The notes under the pieces are model-generated. The model did no database searches, was not told the origin of the DNA, and saw only the letters and a program-made list of their open reading frames with translations. DNA of 64,000 bases. It comes from Parapristionchus giblindavisi. Its lineage: Eukaryota > Nematoda > Chromadorea > Rhabditida > Diplogasteridae. A program made the position numbers and the translations under genes. Positions within the stretch are counted from its first letter, which is position 1. Each line of letters opens with the position of its first letter. The stretch lies in NCBI GenBank assembly GCA_943737045.1, contig CALSFV010000362.1, positions 124,001 through 188,000 of the forward strand, given 5' to 3'. Of this stretch, positions 25,050 through 35,436 are shown piece after piece.

Positions 25050-25340
25050 CTGTATCTCGGTTGAGTGAAGTAGGCCTCCCGATTGATTGTGAACGTCGGC
25101 TGTAGTATCTCGGTTGAGTGACGTAGGCCTCCCGATTGATTGTGAAGACAGTATTATCTCGGTTGAGTGAAGTAGGCCTCCCGATTGATTGTGAATACTG
25201 TAGTGTCTCGGTTGAGTGAAGTAGGCCTCCCGATTGATTGTGAAGACAGTATTATCTCGGTTGAGTGAAGTAGGCCTCCCGATTGATTGTGAATACTGTA
25301 GTATATCGGTTGAGTGACGTAGGCCTCCCGATCGATTGGA
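25050..25340. repeat. Six tandem copies of a 49-bp unit
   Basis: Copies of TCGGTTGAGTGAAGTAGG and CCTCCCGATTGATTGTGA recur at about 25056, 25109, 25158, 25207, 25256 and 25304. They lie in the presumed leader of the LTR element and give shadow ORFs on the minus strand. Confidence 0.9.
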
Positions 25341-25808
25341 GGTCAAGATCATCGTTTGACTGTCGAAAGGCATAGGATCTACGACCCGATCGACAAGAAA
25401 GAAGATACGGTGGAGAAGAAGAGAAGCACTCGATAAGTGTCACGTCCTGTGGTCTTGCGCCTCGGAAAGCCGACTCCCCTGGTTGTGGTGTAGCAGTGCG
25501 ACGTTTCCCAAGCGAGGTGATTGAGAAGTGGTTGAACCCTCAATAGCAAGACGACGTTGCAGAACACGTAGCCGAAAGAGATACGATCTGTTTGTAAGTG
25601 TACGGTTGAGATCGATCCAAGGTGATCTGTGATCTTTGCTCTTTGTGTGACCGGTAACATTTGATCTTTGAACTCTGAACTCTTGATCTTTGTGTGATTG
25701 TGCGTTTGTGTGAAAGCTGATTCATTTGATTCCCACGCCGTTATAATTGGTACTTTTACTGATTGGACTTGATCTTTGATCTTTGTAAGTCGGGCTGGTG
25801 TACTGTAA

Positions 25809-27286
25809 TTGATTCACACTATATCAAGGATGACTGATATGAATGCAACATCGATAACACAAACAGATATGAATGATGACAAGAGTTTTATTGAGTACAT
25901 GAGAGAAATGAATGACAGACTTGATTCTATTGTTAATGTCACCGATTTGGCTATGACTCGAATCTCACTATTGAATTTGAATGATCAAAGTACCACGTTA
26001 ATTAAGATTCTGCGTGAGGAATTGAAGGGCATTCATAATGATAACTATATGAATATTCAAAATGTGAAAGAAATAATATTCAATCGAGAAAGTTATCATA
26101 GTGAGAAGGAGGTTAGCCATCATAAAGAGATCAGTACATTAAGGAACACGGTAATGAATCATGAGAGATTTTATGTGTTTATAAGAGATGGAGTGAGGAA
26201 TGGTACTCTGAATATGTCACAGTTATTGTCAATTATTGATGAATCTAGAACCTCTATCGAAGATCAAAGATCATCTAAAGAATTGAGTACTGTAGATAAC
26301 AGAAGTAGTGATAATAGATCAGTTACAAGTACATCAAGAAGTTCCATTGGTTCAAGTACAAGAGAGATTACTGCGCTTGATCACTCTAACTTATCATATG
26401 CAACTGATAGTACTGCGAGATCAGCAGAAGAGTCACTGAAGAGTAATATTAAAAGTCTTCGAGATCTTCAGGAAAAGTCAAGTCAGATGATACTAAACTT
26501 GTACAGTGGAATAAGATGTGATAACAGATCTGATATTCCTCGTAATGGCGTATGTAAGGATTTGGGTAAAGAGAATGATAGATTGAGCAAACGTAATGAG
26601 GAGTTGAAATTGATTGAGGATGAAGGAATGGAACTTAAGAGGGTGGAGGAGTTGCTGCAATATCGGAAGATGATTGTGAATGAGAAGGACAACAAGGGTT
26701 ATCCACACATAACAACCGTAGAAGTAGCAGAGATAATAGCTGCTACTGGTATTGATGATCTGAGCAATCTGAGTGTGTCACAGTTGATTGAAAGAGTCGA
26801 ATTAACTAATCAGATATTAGAGCAGCGAAAGAGGGAGAATATAAGGAAGAGGAATAGCAATATGGTTCGAAGTGATATGATAATGGATCAACATCAGACT
26901 CATTTAAATGAGAATGACCCACGTCGTGATCGATCGGTTCCATTATTAATGCAAATGGACAGATTAACCGATATTATTATAAGGATAATGATGATCAGGC
27001 TGGTTATGAATGTGATATATCCAACTATATCATTAATAGATCTGTGTCTATGGTCGCAAGATATGATAATAATAGTGTCAGAGATAACCATTCAGTCGTT
27101 TCTAGAAGATTGACTCGAAAACATAACGAGAATCATGTTTATGACAAAAGATATGTACGAGAAGAAGATCTTAATGAAAGTGACAAGGTTCCATCTCACA
27201 GACTGAACTCTAATGTATCGTCTAACGATAATAGACATATAAATGCTATGAATCGAAGTGATTATCATATACATACAACTTTTTAG
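25809..27286 (+). pseudogene. Gag-like ORF, frameshifted, no pol
   Basis: A 434-codon frame opens at 25809. It is rich in Ser, Asn and charged residues, with coiled-coil-like stretches (ENDRLSKRNEELKLIEDEG, LIERVELTNQILEQRKRE). Its position about 900 bp after a candidate LTR and primer-binding site suggests gag of an LTR retrotransposon. From about 26950 the protein-like reading (Asn/Asp/Tyr/Arg-rich) continues in the next frame to a stop at 27286, so a single-base frameshift has probably broken it. No zinc knuckle, protease or reverse transcriptase follows. Assignment as gag is by context; I do not recognise the family. Confidence 0.4.
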
Positions 27287-27471
27287 ATACAACTTTTTTT
27301 TCATTAGACAATCAGTGAGATAGTTTTTAATACAAAACGTAAAGCATTATTCCAACTGAAGGGCCTCTTTCTTTAAAGGTTATAGAATGTTATAGCTAGT
27401 CTCTTGCATCTCGCTTATGAAAGTGTCAAGTGATATGCAAGAAGATGGAGTGATCTAGTAGAGTTGGCTAT

Positions 27472-27806
27472 TCGGGATGCGGGATGCGGGCCCGCAATGG
27501 CCCGCATGCCATTGCGGGCCCGCAACGTCAATGCGGGCCCGCAATGCGATGCGGGCCCGCATAGAGACCACGCCCCTTTCTCACCGCCTCCGCCGCCCGT
27601 TCAAACCCGTCGCGTGTAAACCGCGCACACATATATATTAGGGAAGTGACTTTGCGAACTATTTAAACTATTTAGCGCCCGCATGCCATGCGGGCCCGAA
27701 TGCCATTGCGGGCCCGCAATCGCTCCCCCTCGCCTCCCTCTGAGGATGCGGGCCTGCAATAATTTTACGAGCCATTGCGGGCCCGCAACCCCCGAATAGC
27801 CAACTC
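27472..27806. mobile_element. 335-bp element with GAGTTGGCTATTCGGG TIRs and GCGGGCCCGC palindromes
   Basis: Ends GAGTTGGCTATTCGGG and CCCGAATAGCCAACTC are perfect inverted repeats with TA on both sides (27470-27471, 27807-27808). The interior holds six perfect copies of the palindrome GCGGGCCCGC plus degenerate ones, and is far more GC-rich than its surroundings. No ORF of note. Confidence 0.75.
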
Positions 27807-27996
27807 TATTATCTACCAATCCTTTATCCTTTATTCAACAAAACAACAGCTCTAAAAAGAATGAACCCCCCAAATTTGAATCTCCAGTCTAGATAAAAAA
27901 AATATATATGTTAGGTAGGTATATGCAAGATGAAGGGAAATATAAGCGATATCGCTAGATATATCATCCCTTGTTGTAAGGAATGCTTCCAGCAAT

Positions 27997-28219
27997 TATT
28001 GTCCGTTTAAAATGTACTTGCATAATTGCCTTGCTACTGCTGCTAAACAGAGAAAGAACTATCGATCGACCCCCCTTTCCATTCCTTCCTTTCTCTTCGC
28101 ACTCTCTGATCTACGTACTATCTCGCGTGGACTTTCTCTCTAAACATAGAAATTCATCGTGGCTCTGGCTGGCTACTCTCGTAACAGATAAACAAGTGTA
28201 TTTTATACGGTCAAGATAA
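27997..28219. mobile_element. Second member of the GCGTATAAAA-end MITE family
   Basis: Left end around TTATTGTCCGTTTAAAATG and right end TTTTATACGGTCAAGATAA are imperfect inverted repeats related to the element at 14697-14961. Both share the subterminal word AAAATGTACTTGCATAA. Confidence 0.35.
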
Positions 28220-28395
28220 TACTATGCACAACCTCGTTAGTAGACTTAAAAAAGGGATATCTAGTAAAAAATATCTATATATTGAAAAATATCTAGTAGA
28301 TATGCCAGCTCTTCGGAGACGGAGTTTTCTTGATAAGGTATCTACTTCCGAATATCCGCCCCCCGCCCCCTTGCACTTTAAGCCCCGCCCCCTCG

Positions 28396-28398
<3 letters not shown>

Positions 28399-28435
<37 letters not shown>
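28399..28435. repeat. (TC)n microsatellite
   Basis: About 18 uninterrupted TC units, which create ORFs with Ser-Leu or Arg-Glu repeats on both strands; these are not genes. Confidence 0.95.
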
Positions 28436-28437
<2 letters not shown>

Positions 28438-29255
28438 GCACCCTCTCTCCTTTCAACACTCTCTCGTCTCGCCGGGTTGTCTGGAAGGGAGTGTGTGATC
28501 ATAATGATGAAATGATATGCGAAAGCTCAGAAACACGATAACACGGGTCTCCTGTAAAAACGTAGGAAAATGAAACCTTTTCCCGACAGTTTTTAAACTT
28601 TTCTCACCGATTTGGATGAGATTTATATGATTGACAATAGTGAGGTAAAGGAGAAGGCCTAGGCACTTGATTTCGCCAAATTTGCATTTTTATCGATTTT
28701 TTTATCTTCCACTTCTGGCAGCCATATCTCACTCAATTTTTGACCTACAACAAAAAATTGTTTTTCCAATCGATTCGAAATGAACTAATCTAGATGATAC
28801 TCAAGAAAGGATACGTACAAAAATGCGATCTTCTACCTGTTTTCTTCAAAAAACTGATTTTTTGAGTATAAAATGCTAATTTTCTCAAAACATTTCCACA
28901 AAGGATACGATTTTTATTCGCGATTCTGATTCCCCATCCTCGAATTGAGGTACGTACATATTTCTTCAGTCATAACTCACGACAAGCCATATCGATCCTC
29001 AGAGAGAGCCGGACTTAGCGTTATTTTCATTCAAAAATGCATTTCTTATCTCACCTCTCCTCATTTTCATGCAAATTCTCAAGCATAGTATACCAATCGA
29101 AAGCTCTCGACGAGCTCTACAAAAATGACTTAGTAGTACAAGTCATGAAATTTAAACGTATTCAAGATATTCAAGAAAATCCGTTTTTTCAATGGCAATT
29201 GTTGTGCAATGTAATCGATTCACAACGAAACATTGCTCTTTGCGTTCTCCAATCC

Positions 29256-30160
29256 TGCCCTGTCATGAGACTGACACCCTCCTCCCCTCTCTTCGCATGC
29301 AGTCGGTGCTCTTCCAGCTTTATTCGACACTCGAATCTCCTCCAGCACATCGACAAGGGACAACACACTATCAGACAGGAGAAGATCTCAGTACGATTTC
29401 GCCCTCGGTCTCTACAAGCGAATGCTCGACGAAGTGCAGCAAGGAGAGGGAATCGATCTTCTCGTTGAGTCTTTGAAGGAGTACCAGCAGGCTGCTGATC
29501 ATCCCAAGCCGATTGGATGGGCACTAAGGACTACGAAGAAGGGAGGGAAGTACAACCAGAAGGCGAAGGATCTGGTCACTGCACTTTTCAACGAGTACTA
29601 CAATGATGCCAAGAAGCTGCGTGCGCTCCGCAATTTTAGGGAGGCCAATAATTTGGTCGAAGTGGGGTCAATAATTTGGTGGACCGTAAAAGTTGACCCT
29701 AAAATTTGGCTACCAGATAAGCCCCACTTTTAAAGTTGAGTCAATAATTTGGTGGTTGAGCCAATAATTTGGTTCGAAGTGGGGTTGTTATTTTAGTCCA
29801 AAATTTTAGCCAAATTTTGGCCGAAATTTTAGCCAAACTTTGGTTAAAATTTTAGCTAAACCAAATTATTAACTCAACTTTAAAAGTGGGGCTTGTCTGG
29901 TAGCCATATTTAAGGCACCCAAAAATGTTCGACCAAATTATTGGCCTCCTAAAATTGCAGAGCGGAGGAGGTCGAGAAAAGAATGAAAGAAAAAGTGGAC
30001 ATCCTTCCCGCTAAGAGAATGACCCACGAACAAATCAAGAACCTCATCAGAACTCTCGTCGCAGCGAAGAAGAAACAACTCGAGAGTGAGGGAGTGAGGA
30101 GCAGAAGAAAAAGAGCACTTCTGGATGATATCAGGCCTGTCACGAGAGAATCGACCTAAA
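29256..30160 (+). pseudogene. Zinc-finger/GWAL-domain gene remnant inside the foldback
   Basis: Plus-strand coding remnants. A C2H2 finger sits at about 29292-29376 (FACSRCSSSFIRHSNLLQH then IDKGQH). In another frame follows SQYDFALGLYKRMLDEVQQG and KPIGWALRTTKKGGKYNQKA, then, beyond a MITE, EEVEKRMKEKV and RMTHEQIKNLIRTLVAAKKK. The order finger, helix, GWAL block, DNA-binding-like C-terminus matches a class of invertebrate proteins that I know only by pattern, often uncharacterised. Breaks: a frameshift near 29385-29395, the MITE at 29631-29957, and the palindromic insert after about 30150. An acidic continuation (DLEDEEIQIEEDVDVGEND) is at 31275-31350. Dead as it stands. Confidence 0.55.
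29631..29957. mobile_element. 327-bp MITE inside the zinc-finger remnant
   Basis: Termini CAATTTTAGGGAGGCCAATA and its near complement TTGGCCTCCTAAAATTG. The interior repeats CAATAATTTGGT and complements several times. It interrupts the coding frame between KKLRA and EEVEKR. The TSD is unclear. Confidence 0.7.
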
Positions 30161-31265
30161 GCTCGGAATTGAGAAATATTACAAAACAAGTTCTCTCCAG
30201 TTTTATTCTTGTTTAGGCATGTCCTACCATCCCCCCAAAGTCCCATTGTGCTACTATCATTCTGGGGCTCCCTGCACCGGGTCGGTAATCAGGGAACCCA
30301 ACTTTGAACTCAAATATCTCGGTTCAGGTGCATTTCTGTGAAAAACTACCACGAGGGTAACCCCCGCTATTTTTCCGAGCTCTATCGATCTAAACAAACC
30401 GGAAGTCATAATAGTGCTTCCGAACAGCGCTACACTCTAGGCAAAATAACTCAAAACCTGTCGATTCGGCGCGGACGAGCCTGAAATATGTTATGTAACT
30501 TTTCAAGGGCTACAAAATGAGTGGTTTACGAAAAAAATACGTTAATGCGTTCGTATGGTTCATCCCCTTGGAAATTTCCTGATGATTTGAAGTCATTTTC
30601 GCCCAACCACAATCTCTCGTTTCACACACTCTCTCGCCGGAGAGTGAAAGAAATACAGGGAAGAGAAAGGGAGACAATGATATGTTTCATTCCGCAGCGC
30701 GCGCTCGAGACCGTGCGGTGTAGAATGGAATGGAATGAAATGAAAAGGAATGGGCGAGAGAGTGTGTAAAACGAGAGATTGTGGGTGTCGAAAATGACTT
30801 CAAATCATCAGGAAATTTCCAAGGGGATGAACCATACGAACGCATTAACGTATTTTTTTCGTAAACCACTCATTTTGTAGCCCTTGAAAATTTACATAAC
30901 ATATTTCAGGCTCGTCCGCGCCGAATCGACAGGTTTTGAGTTATTTTACCTAGAGTGTAGCGCTGTTCGGAAGCACTTTCATGAGTTCTGGTTTGTTTAG
31001 ATCGATAGAGCTCGGAAAAATAGCGGGGGTTATCCTCGTGGTAGTTTTTGACACAAATGCACCTGAACCGAGATATTTGAGTTCGAAGTTGGGTTCCCGG
31101 ATGACCGACACGGTGTAGGGAGCTACAGAATGATATTTACACAATGGGACTTTGGGGGATGGAAGGGCATGCCTAGAGGTGCCGAACACTGATGCTAACT
31201 CATTTCATGATTTTCACTCCATTCCGAAGAATTGCCATTTTAGCTCGATTCTCTCGTGACAGGCC
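30126..31265. mobile_element. Palindromic insert, nested in the 3.7-kb foldback
   Basis: Outer inverted words GATATCAGGCCTGTCACGAG and complement (31238-31265) enclose an inner palindrome of about 962 bp (30214-31175, ends TAGGCATG/CATGCCTA) centred near 30690. It splits the zinc-finger remnant from its acidic tail. Long ORFs at 30521-30769 plus and 30687-30869 minus are mirror translations of the arms. Confidence 0.65.
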
Positions 31266-31452
31266 TGATATGCTCATGGATTTGGAGGACGAAGAGATTC
31301 AGATCGAGGAGGATGTCGATGTGGGAGAGAATGATAGAGAGATCACTGCTGAGGCTATCTATGATTTCGTTCACAGTGTTCTCAAGGAGTATTTCAATGA
31401 TCCGGATAGTTTTTTTCGATCATTCCGATTCCGATATCGGAAATATCGATGA
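31256..31452 (+). pseudogene. Acidic tail fragment of the zinc-finger remnant
   Basis: Open block DLEDEEIQIEEDVDVGEND followed by REITAEAIYDFVHSVLKEYF. It has the same strand as the remnant at 29256-30160 and lies after the palindromic insert. It ends in AT-rich sequence near the right arm. Assignment to the same gene is inference from position. Confidence 0.35.
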
Positions 31453-32269
31453 ATAGTTTCGTATTTCAGAAAGTTTATTTTTCAATGATGAATATCTCAG
31501 ACCTTTTTGCAATTTTATTTATTGTTCCATCCTTTAACATTATTAACAAATAATTTTTTAAAAAACACACATTGGAAAACGCAAAGAGCAATGTTTCGTT
31601 GTGAATCGATTACATTGCACAACAATTGCCATCGAAAAAACGGATTTTCTTGAATATCTTGAATACGGTAAAATTTCATGACTTGTACTACTAAGTCATT
31701 TTTGTAGAGCTCGTCGAGAGCTTTCGATTGGTATACTATGCTTGAGAATTTGCATGCAAATGAGGAGAGGTGAGATAAGAAATGTATTTTTGAATGAAAA
31801 TAACGCAAAGTCCGGCTCTCTCTGAGGATCGATATGGCTTGTCGTGAGTTATGACTGAAGAAATATGTACGTACCTCAATTCGAGGATGTGGAATCAGAA
31901 TCGCGAATAAAAATCGTATCCTTTGTGGAAATGTTTTGAGAAAATTAGCATTTTATACTCAAAAAATCAGTTTTTTGAAGAAAACAGGTAGAAGATCGCA
32001 TTTTTGTATCCTTTCTTGAGTATCATCTAGATTAGTTCATTTCGAATCGATTGGAAAAACAATTTTTTGTTGTAGGTCAAAAATTGAGTGAGATATGGCT
32101 GCCAGAAGTGGAAGATAAAAAAATCGATAAAAATGCAAATTTGGCGAAATCAAGTGCCTAGGCCTTCTCCTTCACCTCACTATGGTCAATCATATAAATC
32201 TCATCCAAATCGGTGAGAAAAGTTTAAAAACTGTCGGTTGGCTTCTTTCATTCTTACAGGAGATCCGTG

Positions 32270-32930
32270 ATAATTAAACTTCATAACAATAGTTAATGAT
32301 ACTGGAATAGTCGTCATGAGTTATCTTGTGATTTTCTCTGATTCCGAGTGTGCTTCTCATGCATCGAAGATCACTCGTCTCTCTTTTCCCCTGGTATTTC
32401 AACATAAAAATACGTCGCTGACTTAAAATTTAATTTAAGTCTACTTCAAGTGAAATAGCACATGACGAAATGCAGTATAGTGTATACAAAACGTGAAGTA
32501 GACTTACGTCTAGGTTGAAGTAGACTAACAAGTCTACCTTAATGTAAAATCATACGCAGACATGTTTTGAATTAGAAGAGTCCGACTCACCCTCTTTTAT
32601 CCGTATCTACGTTTAACTCCTCTACCCTAGCTCATCTCGACCCTTATTCTGATCTCTCGGATGTGTCTGTTGTCTTCTCAATCCTATTTCATCATGTCCC
32701 TTCTCACATATGAGTCCTCCTCGTCCGGTGTCCTCTCTCACTCTCTAGAACGGACGAACTCGCTGGCAAGTAAAACCCACTATGTTCGAATTTAACGCTC
32801 TCCGTTAATTTCCCCGTCAATATCTGCTCTACATTCTACTGGAAAAAAATCATAGAAATATACTATCGATTGGTGATAATGGCAGAGATGAGAGACACAG
32901 ACAGCAAAGAGTAGAGGCATCGACCAATCA
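32270..32930. other. Intergenic, no supported gene
   Basis: No exon-like block. AAGTCTACTT and GAAGTAGACTT words recur on both strands at 32440-32540, a small imperfect inverted repeat. Confidence 0.35.
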
Positions 32931-32933
32931 GAG

Positions 32934-32983
32934 CGTTCGCGCGCGGAGTGGTGGGCGGGGCTAGATCAAAGGGGTATATAAGG
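32934..32983 (+). promoter_or_regulatory. CCAAT, GC box and TATA box cluster
   Basis: CCAAT at 32934-32938, GGGCGGGG at 32953-32960 and TATATAAGG at 32975-32983 occur in vertebrate-like order within 50 bp. TATA lies 29 bp before the first base of a hairpin-rich segment. GC content jumps here relative to flanks. Confidence 0.55.
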
Positions 32984-33003
32984 GCTTGATGTTCATTCAT
33001 TCC

Positions 33004-33192
33004 GAGTTCCTCTCTGAGTTGAACTCTCCTCTTCGGAGGCAATTTTGGGAGTGATTGACACTCATAGGGGAGGGCTTTCAATGCGCAAGCCCAACCCTCC
33101 TCCGGACTTCTCCATTCTTTTGGAGAAGTCGCTGCGCCTTTGTGCCGGCTGGAGGACCTCTTCCTTGGTCTGTCGACCACGACAGGCTAAGG
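33004..33192 (+). ncRNA. Candidate structured RNA with serial hairpins
   Basis: Downstream of the promoter cluster, at least six helices follow in about 190 nt. They are GAGTTC/GAACTC (33004-33026); CCTC-TTCG-GAGG with a UUCG tetraloop (33028-33039); GAGTG/CACTC (33049-33063); GGGCTT/AAGCCC with further G-C pairs below a small internal loop (33067-33098); GACTTCTCC/GGAGAAGTC, 9 bp perfect (33105-33130); and a 13-bp stem with loop ACCA and some G-U pairs (33163-33192). AATTTTGGG, an Sm-site-like word, lies at 33041-33049. Open frames exist on both strands (33045-33284 plus; 32863-33180 minus), but neither matches anything I know. I do not recognise the RNA family. A solo LTR with a structured leader is the main alternative. 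Confidence 0.4.
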
Positions 33193-33559
33193 GGGCGGGG
33201 CCTAGACAGGAGGGGGTGGGGCGGCGGATAAAAGGAAGTAGCGCCCCTATTTGTTGTTTGGTCTTCTTTATGTTTACATGTTGAAAGTACTCACTCAGTC
33301 TTCTACAAAAAAATTAACAGAATCTTTTGAAACAAGGTGAAAATTCCTCCAGTTTTCAACAATAATTTTGAAATAATGAATTTGACTTTATTCATCATCC
33401 CAGTGTGGTGGCTATTGACGGTGACTAAAAGACTAATAATATCAGTCTCGAATGCTAGCATACATTTTACATGTCATACTGTGTGCCACTATTAGAAAAT
33501 AGACAATTGTTCCTGAAATAAAATTTATTAAGATTTCCATACATAAAATCTGTGTAAGA

Positions 33560-33965
33560 TAAACATTTACACGAATTATCTTGATTGATGAATCGATCGA
33601 ATCAATAATAATATTAGCTGATTGAATGAATGTATCGCTGAGTTCATTTACTGTAGATTTCAATTCATTTGCCTCCTAAATGTTTTTTTTCATTAAAGGT
33701 TTTTATTTTCCATATTCTGACCTCTTGAGTGAAAATTGTATCAGCGGCCGAGGAAATCTGCTCCCGAATTTGAATATTAGGTAGTTTCTGAGGAATATGA
33801 TCAATGATTTTTCATAACTTTTCAAATTCTCTAGATACCTTTTGAAGTTCTCTCTGCAAATCAATTAATACTTCATACTTCGTTAATATCTCTTCACTTT
33901 TCGATTCCATTTCATCCTTCTTCATTTGAATATATTCTCGCGATTCAGAACGAAGCTAAATCAAT
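33560..33965 (-). pseudogene. Coiled-coil gene fragment, copy 2, with nonsense codon
   Basis: Exon-like blocks on the minus strand: LRSESREYIQMKKDEMESKS to the helix IDLQRELQKVSREFEKL, then TGA (about 33809-33811), then in the same frame IIDHIPQKLPNIQIREQ to SAADTIFTQE before a GT. After a short gap an acceptor (ATTTAG) leads to EANELKSTVNELSDTFIQSA. The last block is paralogous to 18845-18990. The in-frame stop is compatible with a CGA to TGA change and indicates a pseudogene. Family not recognised. Confidence 0.45.
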
Positions 33966-34530
33966 TTCAAGGATCGGCCGCTATTTTCATGATTGAATTT
34001 TTTGTTGACAGAATAGTACTCACTCCCCCTATTTTGTTTCTTTCAGATTAACGGATCGATAATAGCAGTACCCCCCACAGAAACACAGAAAGTTAAAGAG
34101 ACAGAAATGAGAGAAATGAGAGAATGGAAATGAAATGTGGAAAGGAAATGGAAAGGAAATGAGAGAATGAGTCAGAAATGAGACTTTTCAATTAACGTAT
34201 AGTACAGGGCAGAGCATGTTCCGTTTTCCGATTTTCCCAGTAAAAAATCGGAAAATTTTCAGACTTTAAACGTTTTTTGTATTGAGAAAAAATTTTTCTC
34301 AGTGATTACAGTATTCGTGGGTAAGCGGTAACACTCTTTTTTTTGTAAATTTTCATTAAATTCTTTTCAAAGCCGATTCTAGTGAGGATTCTTAATTTAT
34401 ATGGTAGAAGTCTCTACGATGAGTGATTAGCTATTTCATTCATTTGTCACCAAAAGAGTTCGTGTGTGAACAACACGGGCGATAGTCCGTCGGGCCCACT
34501 GGGTAAGGACAAACCGATGATAGCAGCGTC

Positions 34531-34629
34531 GGTTTAATTACCCAAGTTTGAGGTTAATATTATATTTGGCTCGTTGAAAGACGTGGCCTCTACCACAAAT
34601 TTTGGAAAGGCTCTGCCCAGGCGGAGTCG
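34531..34629 (+). ncRNA. sls-1: Spliced leader RNA gene (SL1)
   Basis: Donor of the 22-nt leader that is trans-spliced to nematode mRNAs. The leader at 34531-34552 starts GGTTTAATTACCC and ends AAGTTTGAG, identical to canonical SL1, and is followed directly by the donor GTTAAT. The snRNA-like body has a stem GTGG/CCAC (34583-34596), the Sm-binding site AAATTTTGG (34597-34605), and a 3' stem-loop GGCTCTGC-CCAG-GCGGAGTC (34609-34628). The total of about 100 nt is the usual size. No 5S rRNA gene accompanies it in this window, unlike the C. elegans arrangement. The symbol is given by analogy to C. elegans. Exact 3' end not determined. Confidence 0.92.
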
Positions 34630-34959
34630 ATTATTGCTTCGTTTTGCCTTGGCGCAAAATATTCTTCTTTTTTACTATTGATTCTGCCCTTTTCGGAAGC
34701 CAAAGCACAATAAATGTATTGCAAAAGATGTTGTTTGTTCACTTTTGTTTGTAAGGAAGGAGAATCAGGAGATTTGGGGTGTGATCACCAATTGTATGCC
34801 TCAAACAACACAACTAACAAAAACGATACTGCTACTAAAAATAAATACAATAAAAACCATATTTCCCTTTATTTTTCTTTGTGCAAAATTAAATATTCGG
34901 GCTAAATACTGCATTTTATTTAAACTCTGCAAAAATTATGGCTGGCCAATCAGTGATAT

Positions 34960-34976
34960 CCCCCCCCCCCCCCCCC
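34960..34976. repeat. poly-C tract (17 C)
   Basis: Uninterrupted homopolymer run; length may be unreliable. Confidence 0.95.
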
Positions 34977-35020
34977 AGAACTTTGTGTCCTTTGAAATAG
35001 GGAATAATCTATACCTTTTT

Positions 35021-35098
35021 ACCTTTACAGTTACTACCTTGCCTTGTTACTACAAACACCTTTACCTTTACAGTTACTACCTTGCCTTGTTACTACAA
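35021..35098. repeat. 43-bp direct tandem duplication
   Basis: ACCTTTACAGTTACTACC followed by TTGCCTTGTTACTACAAA occurs at 35021 and again at 35064, essentially identical. Confidence 0.85.
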
Positions 35099-35436
35099 AA
35101 AGGAGTGAACTTTATAAGAGTGTCCGTTCAATTTTCTCATTCAATAAATGTGGGTCTGATACAATAAATGTTTTTTTCTGGAACTATTTTTGAATCATAT
35201 TTCACTCGTGAAAAGTTATTGCTGCAATTGTTATACAGCGTATTAATCGATCACTCGTAAGTGATAAAACATTTATAAAGATACAATGTTATAAATAACA
35301 ACAAACAATAGAATATCCGTATGACATGGAATGAAGAGATCTACAAAATGTTACAATCGTATTTACAAAACAAACTCGTGAGATTCATTCAAAGTTTCAA
35401 TGAGATCAGAAGGTTCCTCATCTAGTTTGTATTGTA

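Larger units (their letters stand above)
28542..32269. mobile_element. 3.7-kb foldback transposon, ATAA target duplication, carries a broken gene
   Basis: Ends CACGGGTCTCCTGTAA and TTACAGGAGATCCGTG are inverted. The element is flanked by ATAA on both sides (28538-28541; 32270-32273). Long arms of about 700 bp (about 28542-29245 and 31562-32269) are inverted copies with few differences. The interior holds a zinc-finger gene relic (29250-30150), a 327-bp MITE (29631-29957) and a palindromic insert (30126-31265). A 4-bp duplication with CACGG ends does not fit a superfamily I can name. Confidence 0.8.

Noticed and set aside
25050..25340. CRISPR-like array
   Set aside because: Regular 49-bp repeats have no unique spacers and the genome is eukaryotic; simple tandem repeat.
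28211..28541. Ser/Leu and Arg/Glu repeat ORFs
   Set aside because: Caused by the (TC)n tract.
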